Of a DNA stretch of 64,000 bases, positions 50,368-62,622 are shown piece after piece. Positions within the stretch are counted from its first letter, which is position 1; the number at the start of each line of letters is the position of its first letter. The notes under the pieces are model-generated. The model was given only the letters and a program-made list of their open reading frames with translations, was not told where the DNA came from and made no database searches. The DNA comes from Owenia fusiformis (taxonomy: Eukaryota; Annelida; Polychaeta; Sabellida; Oweniidae). Made by a program: the position numbers and the translations under genes. The DNA lies in the NCBI GenBank assembly GCA_903813345.2, contig CAIIXF020000001.1:30929915-30993914 (forward strand), read 5' to 3'.

Positions 50368-53300
50368 TTACTTCTTAAAAGCCAGCCAAGTCTTAGGATT
50401 GTGTATAAGTATTTGGTCCAGCTGCTCTTGTGTTACTCCAGCGTGTTTCATCATTGGCACAACATTGTATAGAATATGTGAGTAACCATGTCCTCCATAC
50501 TTCATCTGAAAAAATGATGGAGCAAATAAGCATACTATTCAGATTTTGAGTTTCATGTGGGTTGTAAGGAGATAGACACAATGTACTATAAAAATATTTA
50601 ATTCTATTGAGGTGAATGCCTAGGCATCTTTCACAAGTGATATTCCACGAAGCCTGGAGGCCTAGTGAAATATCATCTTGTGGAACTGTCACATCACTAG
50701 GGCAGAGCATTTGTACTGAAAGGAGCGTTTTCAGTACAAATATGTACTGAAAAATGTACTGTATTTTTAAGTATATTTTTCAGTATAAATATGTACTGAA
50801 AAATATACTTAAAATTTCAGTGCAAATTTCAGTATAAATATGTACTGAAAAATGTACTGAAATTTTAAGTACATTTTTCAGTATATATTTATACTAAAAA
50901 ATATACTGAATTTTAAGTGTGATTTTAAGTGCAAATATGTACTTAAAAATATACTGAAATTTAAGTGTGATTTTAAGTGCAAATATGCACTGAAAAATAT
51001 ACTGAAATTTAAGGGCATATTTAAGTGTAAATTTATACTGAAAAATATACTTAGATTTTGAATTACGACATCTTCCTGACTTTGACATCTATTCCATGGA
51101 TTTTGCTATACTCGAACAAATGAGGTTCTATGTTCATGTTATATATTTTAATTTTCATCAATTAATTAATTTGCTCAAGCAATATGAGTGGAAATCTCAT
51201 GAAAAACTTATTTTTAAGACTGAGAAAATGTGTACCTTTAATGTTTTTGAATTTGCGTCTTAAATAATTAAATCCAAAAACATAACTTATTAAAAGGAAA
51301 ACACTTGATTACAGTAAACCTAGCCTCTCCAGTTTGATTAGAGTCTGCTTTAAAGGATGTGTCTAAAGAAACTTTATTAATCCATTAACAAAACAAAATA
51401 TTTTGACAAGGCAAAACAAACCTGATTACAGAGAGACTCTTTTAAGTTTGGTTAAAGTCTGCTGTAAAGGAAGCATCCAAAATAATTTCATAATGTAATA
51501 GCATTCCTGAGGGGGGGGGGTTTAGGGGTCCAAGCGAACCCCCCCCCCCCCGGTCAAAAATTATTTTAAAATCATGCACTTTTTCACCATTCTAAGAACT
51601 TTATGAGTGATTTAGGCCGTTTTTAATAAATCCATAAACATAACTTCTAAAAAGGAAATCACTTGATTACAGTAAACCTAGCCTCTCCAGTTTGATTAGA
51701 GTCTGCTTTAAAGGATGTGTCTAAAGAAACTTTATTAATCCACTAACAAAACAAAATATTTTGACAAGGCAAAACAAACCTGATTACAGAGAGACTCTTT
51801 TAAGTTTGGTTAAAGGCTGCTGTAAAGGAAGCATCCAAAATAATTTCATAATGTAATAGCATTCCTGTTGGGGGGGGGGGGGGGTTCAGGGGTCCAAGCG
51901 AACCCCCCCCCCCCCCCCCCCGGCCAAAAATTCTTTTAAAATCATGCACTTTTTCACCATTGAGTGATTTAGAGTTTATAGTATGCCTTACATTTACGTT
52001 TTCTCTTATTTCCATTATTGGGCACAAATATTTCTCATTGCATATATTTATACTTAAAATTATCCTTAAATTTCAGTATGTTTTTCAGTACATTTTTATA
52101 CTCACTTTTGCACTTAAATTTCAGTACATTTTTCAGTATATATTTGTACTTAAATTTATCCTTAAATTTTCAGTGCATTTTTCAGTATATTTTTGCACTT
52201 AAATTTGTCCTTAAAATTCAGTACATTTTCAGTACATATTTATACTTAAATTTGTACTTAAAATTCAGTATATTTTTCAGTACATGAATTTGTACTGAAA
52301 AATATACTGAAAAAAATTCAGTGCATTTTTCAGTACAAAAATATACTTAAATTTGTACTGAAACAAAACTAGTACATTTTTCAGTACATATTTGTACTGA
52401 AAACGCTCCTTTCTGTACAAATGCTCTGCCCTAGTGCATGCATTCACCTAAAATAGAATTAAATATTGATTTATTATTCACTTTTATTTTCCTTGTTCAC
52501 GTTAAATAATGGAATAACAAACTATTGATGTCTAATTAATAACAATGTACTCCCAGGGATCAAGGAGGATTGGCTCCCAGAGTGCAACATCGATATTCTG
52601 TCCCATATATGGAGATGTCGTGATTCAAAATTCGAATTCGAAGACGCCATTTTGTTCACTTCAACATTTGAATCGTGAATTTTGGTCTTATTTCCAAACA
52701 AAAAATTCCAAAACTCACAAGATATGATCGAATCTTTTGAATTGTTTATGTTGAATTTATAGTCGGTTATAATTTTAAAAATAATGACATTTCGACGTTT
52801 TCATTGTTGGAAAATATCGAGTTTCGATCCTGGGAGCCAATCCTCCTTGCCCAGGGATATACAAGGTGTTTCATAGAAAATGCAACCCACCTAACAATGC
52901 ATATCTTTGTATGACCAGTCTTGTTTAAAAGAATTAAAGTTCATTCAATATCCTTTATTTTGACAAAGTTTCATCACTGTAGCATGTGTATGTTTTATTT
53001 GCTGGCCATTTAAAGAACCTGCCTACCACTTGCACACTTTGTGTGATGTTGTTGACAACACACATTTTTATTGGAACATATGTTTATTATCCTGAAAGAT
53101 AGTGTGTATGTCAACAATCCTAGAACCATTGCAGAGCTCAAACTATAGATACCCTAATACAAAAGAAAAGGACATTTACCAGTCTGTAAGAAGAGAGTTG
53201 GAGCACATTCTTTATATTGGCAGCAAATGGGTCATACATAAGCTACATTGATGAAACTTGCTCAACTTAAAGGACATTGAACTACCTTTACTCCTGTCAA

Positions 53301-56300
53301 AAAAGAGATTGTTCAACCTTCATTGGTTAAAAAGATATGCATTGTAAATTATGTGAGTTGCATCTTTGAAACACCCTGTATAAGATTAAAATTACACTGG
53401 ACTAAGTCCTAATTGATGAATATCATTTGATATTCACAAGAAACTAAGCATTTCATTTCCATTAAACTAATGTGTTAAAATTCCTCAACATTTGAAAAAC
53501 ATATTCCTCAGTAATATTTACCTAATACTTTTCTAAGTACTTTTCTAAGTAGGCATTTAAGAGCAATCATCTTGAGAAATAAAAATGGTGCAATTGGATC
53601 ATAGCATTGAATAACCCAGTCAAGTGGCCCCCAAGTTCACCCAACTTAACCCCCCTGGATTTCCTCTTGTGTGGTCACCTGAAGACCAAGATCTTCACAA
53701 CACTCCCAACAGATCTGAATGAACCTTATTGAAGAATATTTGATAAAGTCAGTGAGGTACAACATGAAAGGGAGCTCATCACACATACTGGCGGCCCTGT
53801 TACGAAACACTGATAGGAAAATTGCAGAATTAACTGTTGTCATTTGTTTTTTTTAATCACTGAGAATTTGGCAGATTTGGTCAGATTTTACATGAGTCAA
53901 TGAAATCTGTTCTGTGCAGTCAACCATGGAAGAATTTTAAATCTGCTTGGTATCAAATTAAAGCAAGAGAGCTTATTCTAAGTATTCAATTATGTTTGAG
54001 GGTAAATTCCAAAAAAAAGATATTGACCATTTTGTACTTGTAACATTTTTTTTGAGACACTCTGTACTTCGAGATGAATAAATAGATGGTAGCACATTTT
54101 TCGTAGGGCCATAATACTATTTATAACATTTAGACAACTGGAAAGCCACTTAATTTCTTGATTTCTCAAGTATTTCCATTTGAATACCGGTATATGTAAA
54201 ACTCCATTGGCATGTAAGAATATAAAGATTTTTTTAAGTTCAACTCAATCTTTTTCAGAAACGTGAAATTCCTGGAAATTTGAATTAAGGTAAATGACTA
54301 CAAATCAAACTTGTTTTAATAGAAAATTATACAGACATATTTGGAAAAGATCTACTCACCAGTCTGTGTTTGGTGTGAATATCATGTGCCACCAATATCT
54401 TATCTAAATATCCCTCCTTAATGAGCAGTTGTATACGTCTGATTCTCTCCCCATCATTGCAGCAGTAAACATCAGGGTTGGGCTGGTACAGTCCCACTTC
54501 AATGCCAAATAAGTCATATTCCAGATAACACCCTGTTTTAGCAAACTCCAACAGTTTGGCATCGGTATGTATTGTTCCTAAAATAAAGTGACATCAATAT
54601 GAAATGTCCAGTACATAATAACATTATATCAGTTATGTAACGTATCATCAGTGTATAATGTCATTTAAATAACATGACATCAATAGTGTTCAGTGTCCTT
54701 TAAATATAACATGACATCAGTGTGTTATCACTGTGTTTTTGTCACTTAAAAGGGATCATCTGTGTATATTGCTCATAAAGGTAACCTGATAGAGGCTAAC
54801 GGTAATTCCGGTTATACTGTTTCGGTACGGAATTGAGCATTTACCGGTATTGAAATTATTAACCGGTTAACCGACGATAATCCCTGGGGAAATAAAAGAC
54901 ACGTCGTTTTTTTAATTATTTCGTTTAATTTCCACTTTCACGATGCGTACATTTACATAGACATTAAGATGTCCATGTTTGGCAGTTCAGGATTTGATTT
55001 CCATGTTTGGCAGTTCAGCTGTGATGTCCATGTTTGGCAGTTCTGGTGTAAAGGAACATGGGGCAAAGCGGCCCAAAAAATTAGATTTTCAGTCAATCAT
55101 CGCGCACTTTGATGTTCCACTTTATTAATGGGCTGTGGTTTACATTTTTCGAATCTTTTATACTTGTCGAGGACTATCTTCTGTGATTTTTCAATGGTCA
55201 AAAATAATGTCGGGAGTGGGGCAAAACGGCCCACGGATGGGGCAAAACGGCCGACCCTCTGTTAAATGGGTTTTAAAACAAAGATTAATCAATTACAAGA
55301 CTCGTCCACACAAATCTTATCTCAGACGTTTTAACCTTTGACAGACAAAGTATTTTTAACCCCTACCATAATTCTAGTGATTCAATATGTGTGGGAAGGA
55401 AATAAGGTACAAACAAAATGTTAAAATCGTTATATTTGAAAATCAATTACTCTTGTACAATAAGACTTTTTGTATGTTATAATCTGTTATGGGCCGTTTT
55501 GCCCCAAAGACATGTGAATTTTCAAATAGACGTCATTTTAATTTAACTTGAGGCTCGAAATTTTCACAAATAAATGATAAATATGCATACTCTAGATAAA
55601 ATGTTAATTCAAAACGATATTCTATTGTTGCTGGATTTTTTAGGAAGGGGTAATTTGCAGAAAGAGAATTACCTCTTACGTAAGGCGAGACGCTGCTAAG
55701 TTAAAAAAGGGCGGTTGAGAAGGGAGCGAAAATTTCAAAATTCGATTGTGTGGCTTTTGAAGAACCATCTCTTTATAGTTCAAAAGATATTTCGATGGGC
55801 CACTTTGCCCCAAAGGGCCGTTTTGGCCCATACATGTTCCCCTAGTAGCTTCATGCTCAGGCTCAGATTTGGTTGTAGTTATGTTTGGCAGTTCCGGTGC
55901 AGTTGTTGTGTCAACGTCAGATCCAGCTCAGAAACTGAATTATGTTTGTAATAGTCATTTACGAACAACAAGGCATTGACAACCTCAGGTTGAAGTCGTG
56001 CCCGTTTGGAAGTGATGGTGTTGCCAGCTGCACTGAACTGACGTTCACTTGACACGGATGACGCAGGAATAGCATGATATGTTTCAGCCAAACTCGCCAC
56101 CCCCACGTTTTGGGTTTTGTTAAAATCTATTTTACCTACCCCACTCCCATGTATACTGCACGTCGCTTGCTATTGATACAGTTGAAAAATGGTTTGAAAT
56201 GTGTAATACATTTAATTGAAAACTAAAAATACATCTTGATTCGTAAGATAGTTACATACTTTTTCGTGAAGTTCATTAGTATGGATTCAAATCGGTCTTG

Positions 56301-59300
56301 CACCATGTATGCATATAGACTTAATAAGCTACGGAGAAAGTTAGGAACAAAGTGGGAGTGGCAGCGCATTTGCATTTTATCTTACATATTTTTACCGGTA
56401 TTGCGGTAACGGTACGGTTATTAGCGTGACGGTTATCGGTACTGGTTTTCAGTACCGTTGCGACCTCTATAACCTGACATCCCAGTGTTAAGTCCTTAGA
56501 ATAGCACAACATCAGTGTATATTGTCCTAATACAGTACAATCAAGCATGCTCTTAAAACAATATATATATACATGTGCAATTAACAGACATATTCTTCCC
56601 TACTTACTGTCTAAATGTGACATGACTGTATTGGACAGGTCCCCTCCTGCATCTTTCAGGATTTCGGCAATCTCCTCTGGGGCATCATCATTTCTGCCAG
56701 GGTGGATAATCACAGGACATCCTGTCTGGATTTGAGCTCTGGCTGCAGCACGTAGAACCTTCTTCTCCCTGTCTGTAATAACAAAATGTTATAGTTGATG
56801 AATAACAGTCTCCAGTTTGTTAACCAATCATTGATCAATTCCGCTAACAATATATAAGAGACATAACATGACAACGTGTATATACAATGCAATTCAATTT
56901 TTAAGCTTTCAAATTTGAAACTTTTATGATACATAATTGACTAAATATGATATTTTGCATCTATAAATCCATGATCTATGAAATAGTAGCGATCATCATT
57001 ATACTGGAATTACCCTAGTATGTACTGGTTCAGTCTAGCAGTGCATTTTCATACACCCCCGGAGCAAGTGAAATTGATAGGATTGTGTCATAATTAATCC
57101 GTTTTAAGCATGAGTATCAAAAAACAGATTTATTGGTACTAGTACTGCGGGCAAATTGGTAATAGGATTATTGTCACCCGCGTGTATCCAAAAACAGGCT
57201 TATAATCGCGAGCAAAGGTCAAATGATTCAGGTTGGTCGCTATTGTGATACAGAAACTTTTAGAAAGCTTAATTTTCATCTTCAAGCTCTTTGTCTTCCT
57301 CATTCTCTTCATGTACAAGTTTCATATTTACCTGGACCACTGCGAGATCCATATTTTTCAGCAAGTTTAAAGTGACCCGAAGTACACAACAGAGGTACAC
57401 CCGCAGGCAAGTTCAAAAACATGTGTAGATTTGAGCCAATTTACAATGGTTAATTGTAGTTAAATCCCCAGTTAATACCATTTCAATGGAACGCCTGTGG
57501 GGCACCAGCAACCGGCTATCACAAGTGTGCTGGACAACCGTGACACAGCAAAAGCATGTACAAAAATGCAGCCTAAGTTTCCAATTCCTGTATTACTTGA
57601 TTAGCATGTGTGTGTTCTGCACTCACCTTGTAAAGGCCATGAGCAGCCAATTTCACCAATTATACCACATTTGATCTCTGTACCATCAGTTCCCACTGTA
57701 ATATCATGTACTATCTTCTCATATATCTCATCTTCTGTAGCAGAATCTGTTGTCTTAGCATGGGCCGCACCCACATAATAACCTAGGATTTAAATTTCAG
57801 AGTTTTCGATACATTACAGATATGAGTTAGGCCCATATTCATTCTTACTTTGCCTCTGCTCATATATATATCTATGCAATCAACATGACCAAATGAGATC
57901 CATATTGGTCCTAATCCCACCAAGTAATGTAACAATTCATTGAGAGTTTGTTTGGATGGCTGGTTTTGGTATTTTCATAAATTAAGTGAATACTGTATTA
58001 TAGTAGACATAGTAAAATAATCGATATGAAGACAGTCAGTTGCATATGCACTAGCCACTCAACTAAAACTCATTGTTTTAAAAAGTCACCAAGCTCACTG
58101 GTGGATACAGAAGCTGACAAAGGGGGGGGGCTAAATTTCAAATCAGACAAGAACTTTGTTGGAAACAACGACTCAAAATTTTCTTTTGAAAATTTAAGGC
58201 CCATTTTTTGATAATTGATAAGTAATGCCCAAAAAGGCCCATTAATTGAGGCCCTACAAAATTTGTGCCTCCCCTGGATCCGCCAGTGAAGCTGATTTGA
58301 GGTATGTTCCCATTCCCTTTTAACATACCTGCTCCACATATGACCTTTAAGCCTGTCTCATCAGCTACCTTCTTAAGGAATGGAACATCTCTATCTATAC
58401 CAATAGTAGTGTTGTCCACCATACAACCCCCACCATTTTTCTGAAGCAATTTGAAATACATGAAGTTACAAATTATTAGATATAAGACACACAGCATTAG
58501 ATACTACCCAGAGAGTCTGATGAATAATAACAAAATACATCTTTGGGTCATCATTTGGCAGAGAAAAACACTTTTAAACATAATAAATAAATAAATGAAC
58601 CTTGTATAAATGCATTTCCTCTAAAACTGCTTGTTTTTCTTCATTGAGGAACAGGTTCCGAGGATGGCTGTACCTGTAGCAAGGAAAAACAGCTATACTG
58701 TATGTACAGGGTGGGCCAAAAAACCAATGCCCAACTTCAAATCAGGATAAAAATAGTTACATTCAATATGGCACATTGACTTACATATCATTTTAAAGGT
58801 TATACATTGTCAAACAATTTGGTACATATAACACTATGTCATTAAATCAATAGTTGAGTTATATTATACTTATTTGAGAGGCCAGGTCGCTATTAAAGGT
58901 CTCCAGATTTAAGGGAGAAAATAGTAAATCTGCGGAATTATGTTAATTTTTTATTTATATAATATCATTTTTTGTTAGGTGAATACATGCTTAGATATTG
59001 ATACAGTTTAGTTGCGTGACTAAATTTATTGTTTATGAATTTCAGTGTTGTTTAATAATATTTTACACTTTATTTATTTAAACAACTTCAACAATTGCTC
59101 AATATACCCCCCCCCCCCCTATGCGTCAACAATAAGCTTCAGGTGGTATCACAATCTATCGATAGCCTTACTGACAGATTTCTGTTGCAGTTCATTTCAG
59201 CACTTTAGGATTCTGTTTCATAAATAATAAGTTTAGTCACACAACTATGCAAATATACAAGCATGTATATTGTATTCACCTAACAAAATGATATTCTAAT

Positions 59301-61063
59301 AAATAAAAAATTAACATTATTCCACAGATTTACTATTTTCTCCCTAAAATCTGGAGACCTTAAATAGCAACCCAGCCTCCAAAATAAGTATAATAAAACT
59401 TTAATATTGATTTCATTTGGTTATATACCAAATTGTTTGAAATGGATTATCATTAAAATGATATATAAATCAATGTATCAATGTATTATTATTGAACATA
59501 CAGAAGCTATTTTTATCCTGATTTAAAATTGGGTATTGTTTTTTTGGCCCACCCTGTACATGTAGATAACATTATAAGTCCCAAAATCAATACTTTAGAT
59601 CAGACTATCTCTGCTTTATCAGAATATGTTTTTTTTCATAAAAAACAAAAGTTAAAGATTCGATGTGACATTATAATTTCAGGGTGAGTGTCTCAAAGGA
59701 AAAGGTTGAATAGTGATCCTCCTATTTCAGAATTATGATCTAAAATTGTGGATTTGTGTGGAGCTTGGCTTTTGTAACTTTGATCCAGTTTTGCCAGTAA
59801 AATTTCTCAAGACTTTTTTGACAGTGATTTTGACAGTTATTATTTGACAGTGACTTTGTAAAGGGCAACATAAATACAGTTTGATATACTATGATGCCAT
59901 ACTAAAGAATGAGTATTTGTATTTTTCATCCATCCAGTTAAGAAAATAATTTTAGAAGAACACGGATGGCTTTCACATATTAACATGTCCCTCTTCATTG
60001 TTTTAGGCACAATGAACATTTCGCTTGACATGTGATAGCATCAGTAAATGAGACTTACGGATATTGTCTGATCCACCATAGATTCTCAATAGTGAGTGGT
60101 AGGTCAGTCAAATCTTTGTCCCTCTCCATTGCAGGCACATGTGCCACTTCAAATGTCATAGATAGATGTTCATGGGTCATAGTGATACCCAACTCACTAG
60201 GTTCCACCCATCCTGTAACTGTAAGACAATATTATTTGTTAGACAAAATGAAAGTTCTATCGAGATTCTTTGGGTTTGTGTAAAAAACGGGGTGATGGGG
60301 AAGCCGGGTAGCCTGGTGACCGGGTACCCTACCTTCCTACCAGGGTTAGGAATTTGATTTTTTCATTTTATGCCTCAAAACGCCCAAGTGACATCCCAAT
60401 CAACGTACCAGTGACACAACCAATCAAGCAAACAACTAAACAAGCAACAAAATTTATTTACCAATAAATTAACCGGCAAAACGACAAACAAAATTAATAT
60501 AATGTCAATCAGTGAGGCAATAGATCAAGCAACTAACGTTGTATTGTACATCGTACACTAATTAACAGATAAAAACGGTAAATAATGTTTCAATTTACGC
60601 GTACGTAAATCTTCCAGATTTGTTTAATATCTAGTAGAAATCGCCATCATAGAAAACAAAAGTGGGCGTGTCAATCATTCTGTGTCATTTGAGGTCAAAC
60701 ATAGAAAAATTATTAGAATTGTCATCTTTGGCAATGAAATCCGCATTCATTTATCACTGAATATCACATATCACATCACGTTCATCAGTCAGAAAGTTAC
60801 ATGGAAACCTCATGCCATGTAAAAAGCATGACAGCTTCATAGTGTAAATGTAAACTTGTTTGCAAGAGTAGAGGTCATAGAAAACTTGTCATATTTGGCA
60901 ATGAAATCCGCGTTCGTTTATCACTAAATTTCACATTGAATCTGCCAGAAAGTTACAGGGAAACATTATGCATATATACATGGTGTAAAAAGGCATGACA
61001 GCTACGTTTAGCGAGTGTAAACTGTATTTGAATACCTGTCTGAACTTTCCCTTTTGAGCTCAT
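50368..61063 (-). CDS. PTER: Phosphotriesterase-related protein, complete eight-exon gene
   Basis: Exons in transcript order: 61063-61036, 60218-60059, 58673-58601, 58440-58329, 57782-57627, 56772-56608, 54577-54360, 50505-50368. These total 1050 nt, 349 aa, equal to the human protein, with GT-AG and matching phase at every junction. It is a TIM-barrel amidohydrolase. Metal ligands visible: His25 and His27 (THEHL), Glu168 ([10 protein letters not shown], replacing the carbamylated Lys of bacterial phosphotriesterase), His200 (VIIHPGR), His229 (VMSHLD) and Asp297 (LVAHDIHTK). The C-terminus is GGHGYSHIL ... [10 protein letters not shown]. Mammalian PTER hydrolyses N-acetyltaurine; the same cytosolic role here is inferred from conservation. 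Start is at ATG 61063 ([10 protein letters not shown]). Introns carry many mobile elements. Confidence 0.93.
50695..52436. mobile_element. CACTA-type non-autonomous transposon in the last PTER intron
   Basis: Terminal inverted repeats start cactagggcagagcatttgt and are followed by aaaggagcgttttcagta. The 3-bp direct repeat cat flanks it (50692-50694, 52437-52439). Both CACTA termini and a 3-bp duplication are hallmarks of EnSpm/CACTA elements. The subterminal zones (50720-51060 and 52020-52400) are dense inverted arrays of cagtacaaatatgtactg-like words. The centre is a ~355-bp tandem duplication. No transposase is coded. Confidence 0.85.
51271..51966. repeat. ~355-bp tandem duplication inside the CACTA-type element
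   Basis: Two copies begin with aatccaaaaacataactt (51271) and aatccataaacataactt (~51628). They share tagcctctccagtttgatta and end in poly-G, aagcgaacc and poly-C. The G/C-run tail resembles the interior of the CAGGCCCGTAGCC MITEs. Confidence 0.85.
52548..52856. repeat. 309-bp inverted-repeat element
   Basis: aaggaggattggctcccag (near 52557-52574) is inverted at 52829-52848, extended by ccagggat on both sides. The centre is tcaaaattcgaattcgaa. Confidence 0.75.
52859..54069. mobile_element. Decayed mariner/Tc1-type element
   Basis: Ends tacaaggtgtttcatag and, inverted at the right, tacagagtgtctcaaaaaa, both flanked by TA. An internal copy of the end (gaaacaccctgta) lies at about 53384. The transposase remnant is annotated separately. 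It sits in the last PTER intron. Confidence 0.6.
53625..53813 (+). pseudogene. Transposase C-terminal remnant (mariner-type third Asp region)
   Basis: The plus strand reads [20 protein letters not shown] then [15 protein letters not shown] and a stop, with further readable residues after it. The SPNLTPLDF signature is the final catalytic Asp motif of mariner-like DDE/D transposases. Stops and loss of the upstream part show it is dead. Confidence 0.7.
55049..55844. mobile_element. ~800-bp element nested in the hAT copy
   Basis: Ends aaggaacatggggcaaagcg and, inverted, ggggaacatgtatgggcc. Several ggggcaaaacggcc words occur inside in both directions. It splits the hAT interior, so it arrived later. 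Confidence 0.65.
55879..56106 (-). pseudogene. hAT transposase C-terminal dimerisation-domain remnant
   Basis: It reads [20 protein letters not shown] then [19 protein letters not shown], the signature of the hAT C-terminal dimerisation region. The rest of the transposase is absent and the region is interrupted by the nested element, so it is non-functional. Confidence 0.85.
58096..58288. mobile_element. 193-bp MITE with 5-bp target duplication, beside a PTER exon
   Basis: Ends cactggtggatacag / ctggatccgccagtg. The direct repeat aagct lies at 58091-58095 and 58289-58293. It lies 40 bp beyond the donor of the 58329-58440 exon, so the open frame of that exon runs into it, but it is intronic. 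Confidence 0.85.
58705..59558. mobile_element. 854-bp foldback element with TACAGGGTGGGCC ends
   Basis: The arms of about 400 bp mirror each other around a C-run near 59110-59119. The termini are tacagggtgggccaaaaaa and its inverse, within TA. The ends are Tc1/mariner-like and it is non-coding. It lies in PTER intron 2. Confidence 0.85.
60716..61030. repeat. ~166-bp tandem duplication abutting PTER exon 1
   Basis: Both copies contain tttggcaatgaaatccgc, agaaagttaca and gcatgacagct, followed by gtgtaaa. The second copy ends only a few bases from the exon 1 donor at 61035. Confidence 0.8.
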
Positions 61064-61574
61064 TTTGTTTATCGCAAAGAGGTCGCATGCACTATTGTCG
61101 CAATGATTTACGACATACAACCACTTTTCGGCGGAAGTGAAAAACATGCAATATTTTTTATAAATTTTATGTCTCGCATATTGTGCATTTAAACCATGTA
61201 AACTGCACCGAATTTAGAAATCAACTAGTGTGCATATATCAACTTAAACATGGGGAAGCCACGAAACAAATGTAAGTTGGATTTTGGTCTAAAGTGGGAG
61301 ACATTATAAATTCTTCTTCTTCTTCCTTTAGGCCTTTGTGTCTAAGGCCATTGGCACTGTTATGCTGCCTTTGAACACTTGCTACAGTTTATCACTTGTG
61401 TTTCATTTCTCACTTGTAATTATCACTTATACTTTGTACTTGTGGTTTGGAGAGAGAGCGCTTAATTTTGATGTATTAGGAGTTGAAAGCTTAATAAAAA
61501 TGTAGATGAGTTAGCTTACTTCAGCTAACCTGAGAAAGAGTCACTATCTCCTACTATATACAAAGTTCTTTAAT

Positions 61575-61946
61575 TTAGAATCTCCTTGTCGAGGCTATAT
61601 AAGCCTGGAATTTCTGGAGGATCTTAGTGTTTATATTGTCGTCAATTTCACTATCTAGGCCAGTTAGAGTCCTGATGGTGATATATGGGTTATGATTTAC
61701 TCCCAGAAGTAGAAAGTTGACATCTGCCATCAATTGTTCCCTCTGTGTCTCAAATCTGGAACAGTCAAAAACATAATGTTTTATAGTCTCAGGGATTTTG
61801 CAGTGAGGACAGTTCGGAGATTCAACATTGGGATTGATCTTACTATGATGGCTATTGAGCTTTGTATGGCCAGATATGATCTGATTTATAACATTGCGGG
61901 CTTTTCTATTACCTATAGCTATAATGGGTTTTTTAGTTTTAACCTT
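61575..61946 (-). pseudogene. C-terminal reverse-transcriptase segment of the LINE fragment
   Basis: Open in a frame different from the upstream part. It has the GHTKLNSHHSKIN / CPHC...ETIKHYVFDC pattern of the zinc-knuckle region after the RT in non-LTR ORF2 proteins. Confidence 0.75.
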
Positions 61947-62622
61947 GGTGATACTTTACATCAAGCCGGCCGAAGAGTTCATCCCAGTATTTTTGTTCAC
62001 ACTCTTGTACACATTGGGTGAACTCGTCCACCAGCCTGGTGTAAATTTCCCAGTTATTAGGGTCACTTCGTTTATTGTATTTACGTTTGGCTCTTCTGAG
62101 CTCTTTTACCTTTCTAGATAGGTCTGGGCTCCACCATCCCCTACTTTTGCTGCACACTTTCTTTGTTTTAATTTGCTCCTCTGTTGTCTTGTGGATGGCT
62201 TCACAAAGTTCCGAGTAGCATATGTTGACGTCTTGTTTTGTAATGGTGTCTGAAAACCATTTAGTTAGGTTTGATTTACATACACTTGCAAATTTGTTCC
62301 AATCTACACTCTTTAGGTCAAGGTACTCACGAGCCCAGTCTTTGTACAGACCTGGATTAATGATGTTATCAATGATGAGAACATTAACATCCACAGTTCT
62401 CTCAGTTTTATCCTCCCTTTGTGCTTTTCTAATTGTGCTAGTCTCTCTTTGAGCTATCTTTGTTGCGTTATCTACTGTATTAGTTGTTTTAGACTCCCCA
62501 CATCTAGTTGGGGTATGAGGTTTTGAACTTGAAATGGTAGACTTACTGTTAATATTTGGGTCATGTAAAGACCCCCCACCATTAATTTTATTTATAATAC
62601 CTCGACCATCAAAAGTTGTCAA
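61939..62622 (-). pseudogene. LINE ORF2 linker segment
   Basis: 227 aa, polar and basic; WWSPDLSRKVKELRRAKRKY is a hallmark of the segment between endonuclease and RT domains. The endonuclease and RT are absent, so no active enzyme is made. Confidence 0.75.

Larger units (their letters stand above)
54790..56469. mobile_element. 1680-bp hAT element with exact 8-bp target duplication
   Basis: The direct repeat taacctga flanks it (54782-54789 and 56470-56477). The ends tagaggctaacggtaat and, inverted, tagaggtcgcaacggta are imperfect, followed by more ggtaac / accggta words. An internal minus-strand fragment matches the hAT dimerisation domain. A further MITE is nested at 55049-55844. Confidence 0.85.

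Noticed and set aside
53646-53843. 65-aa minus-strand frame in the last PTER intron
   Set aside because: It is antisense to the plus-strand transposase remnant.
58138-58497. 119-aa minus-strand frame as a single PTER exon
   Set aside because: Only 58329-58440 is exon. The frame reads through acceptor and donor into intron and the MITE; splicing with phase gives the human-length protein.
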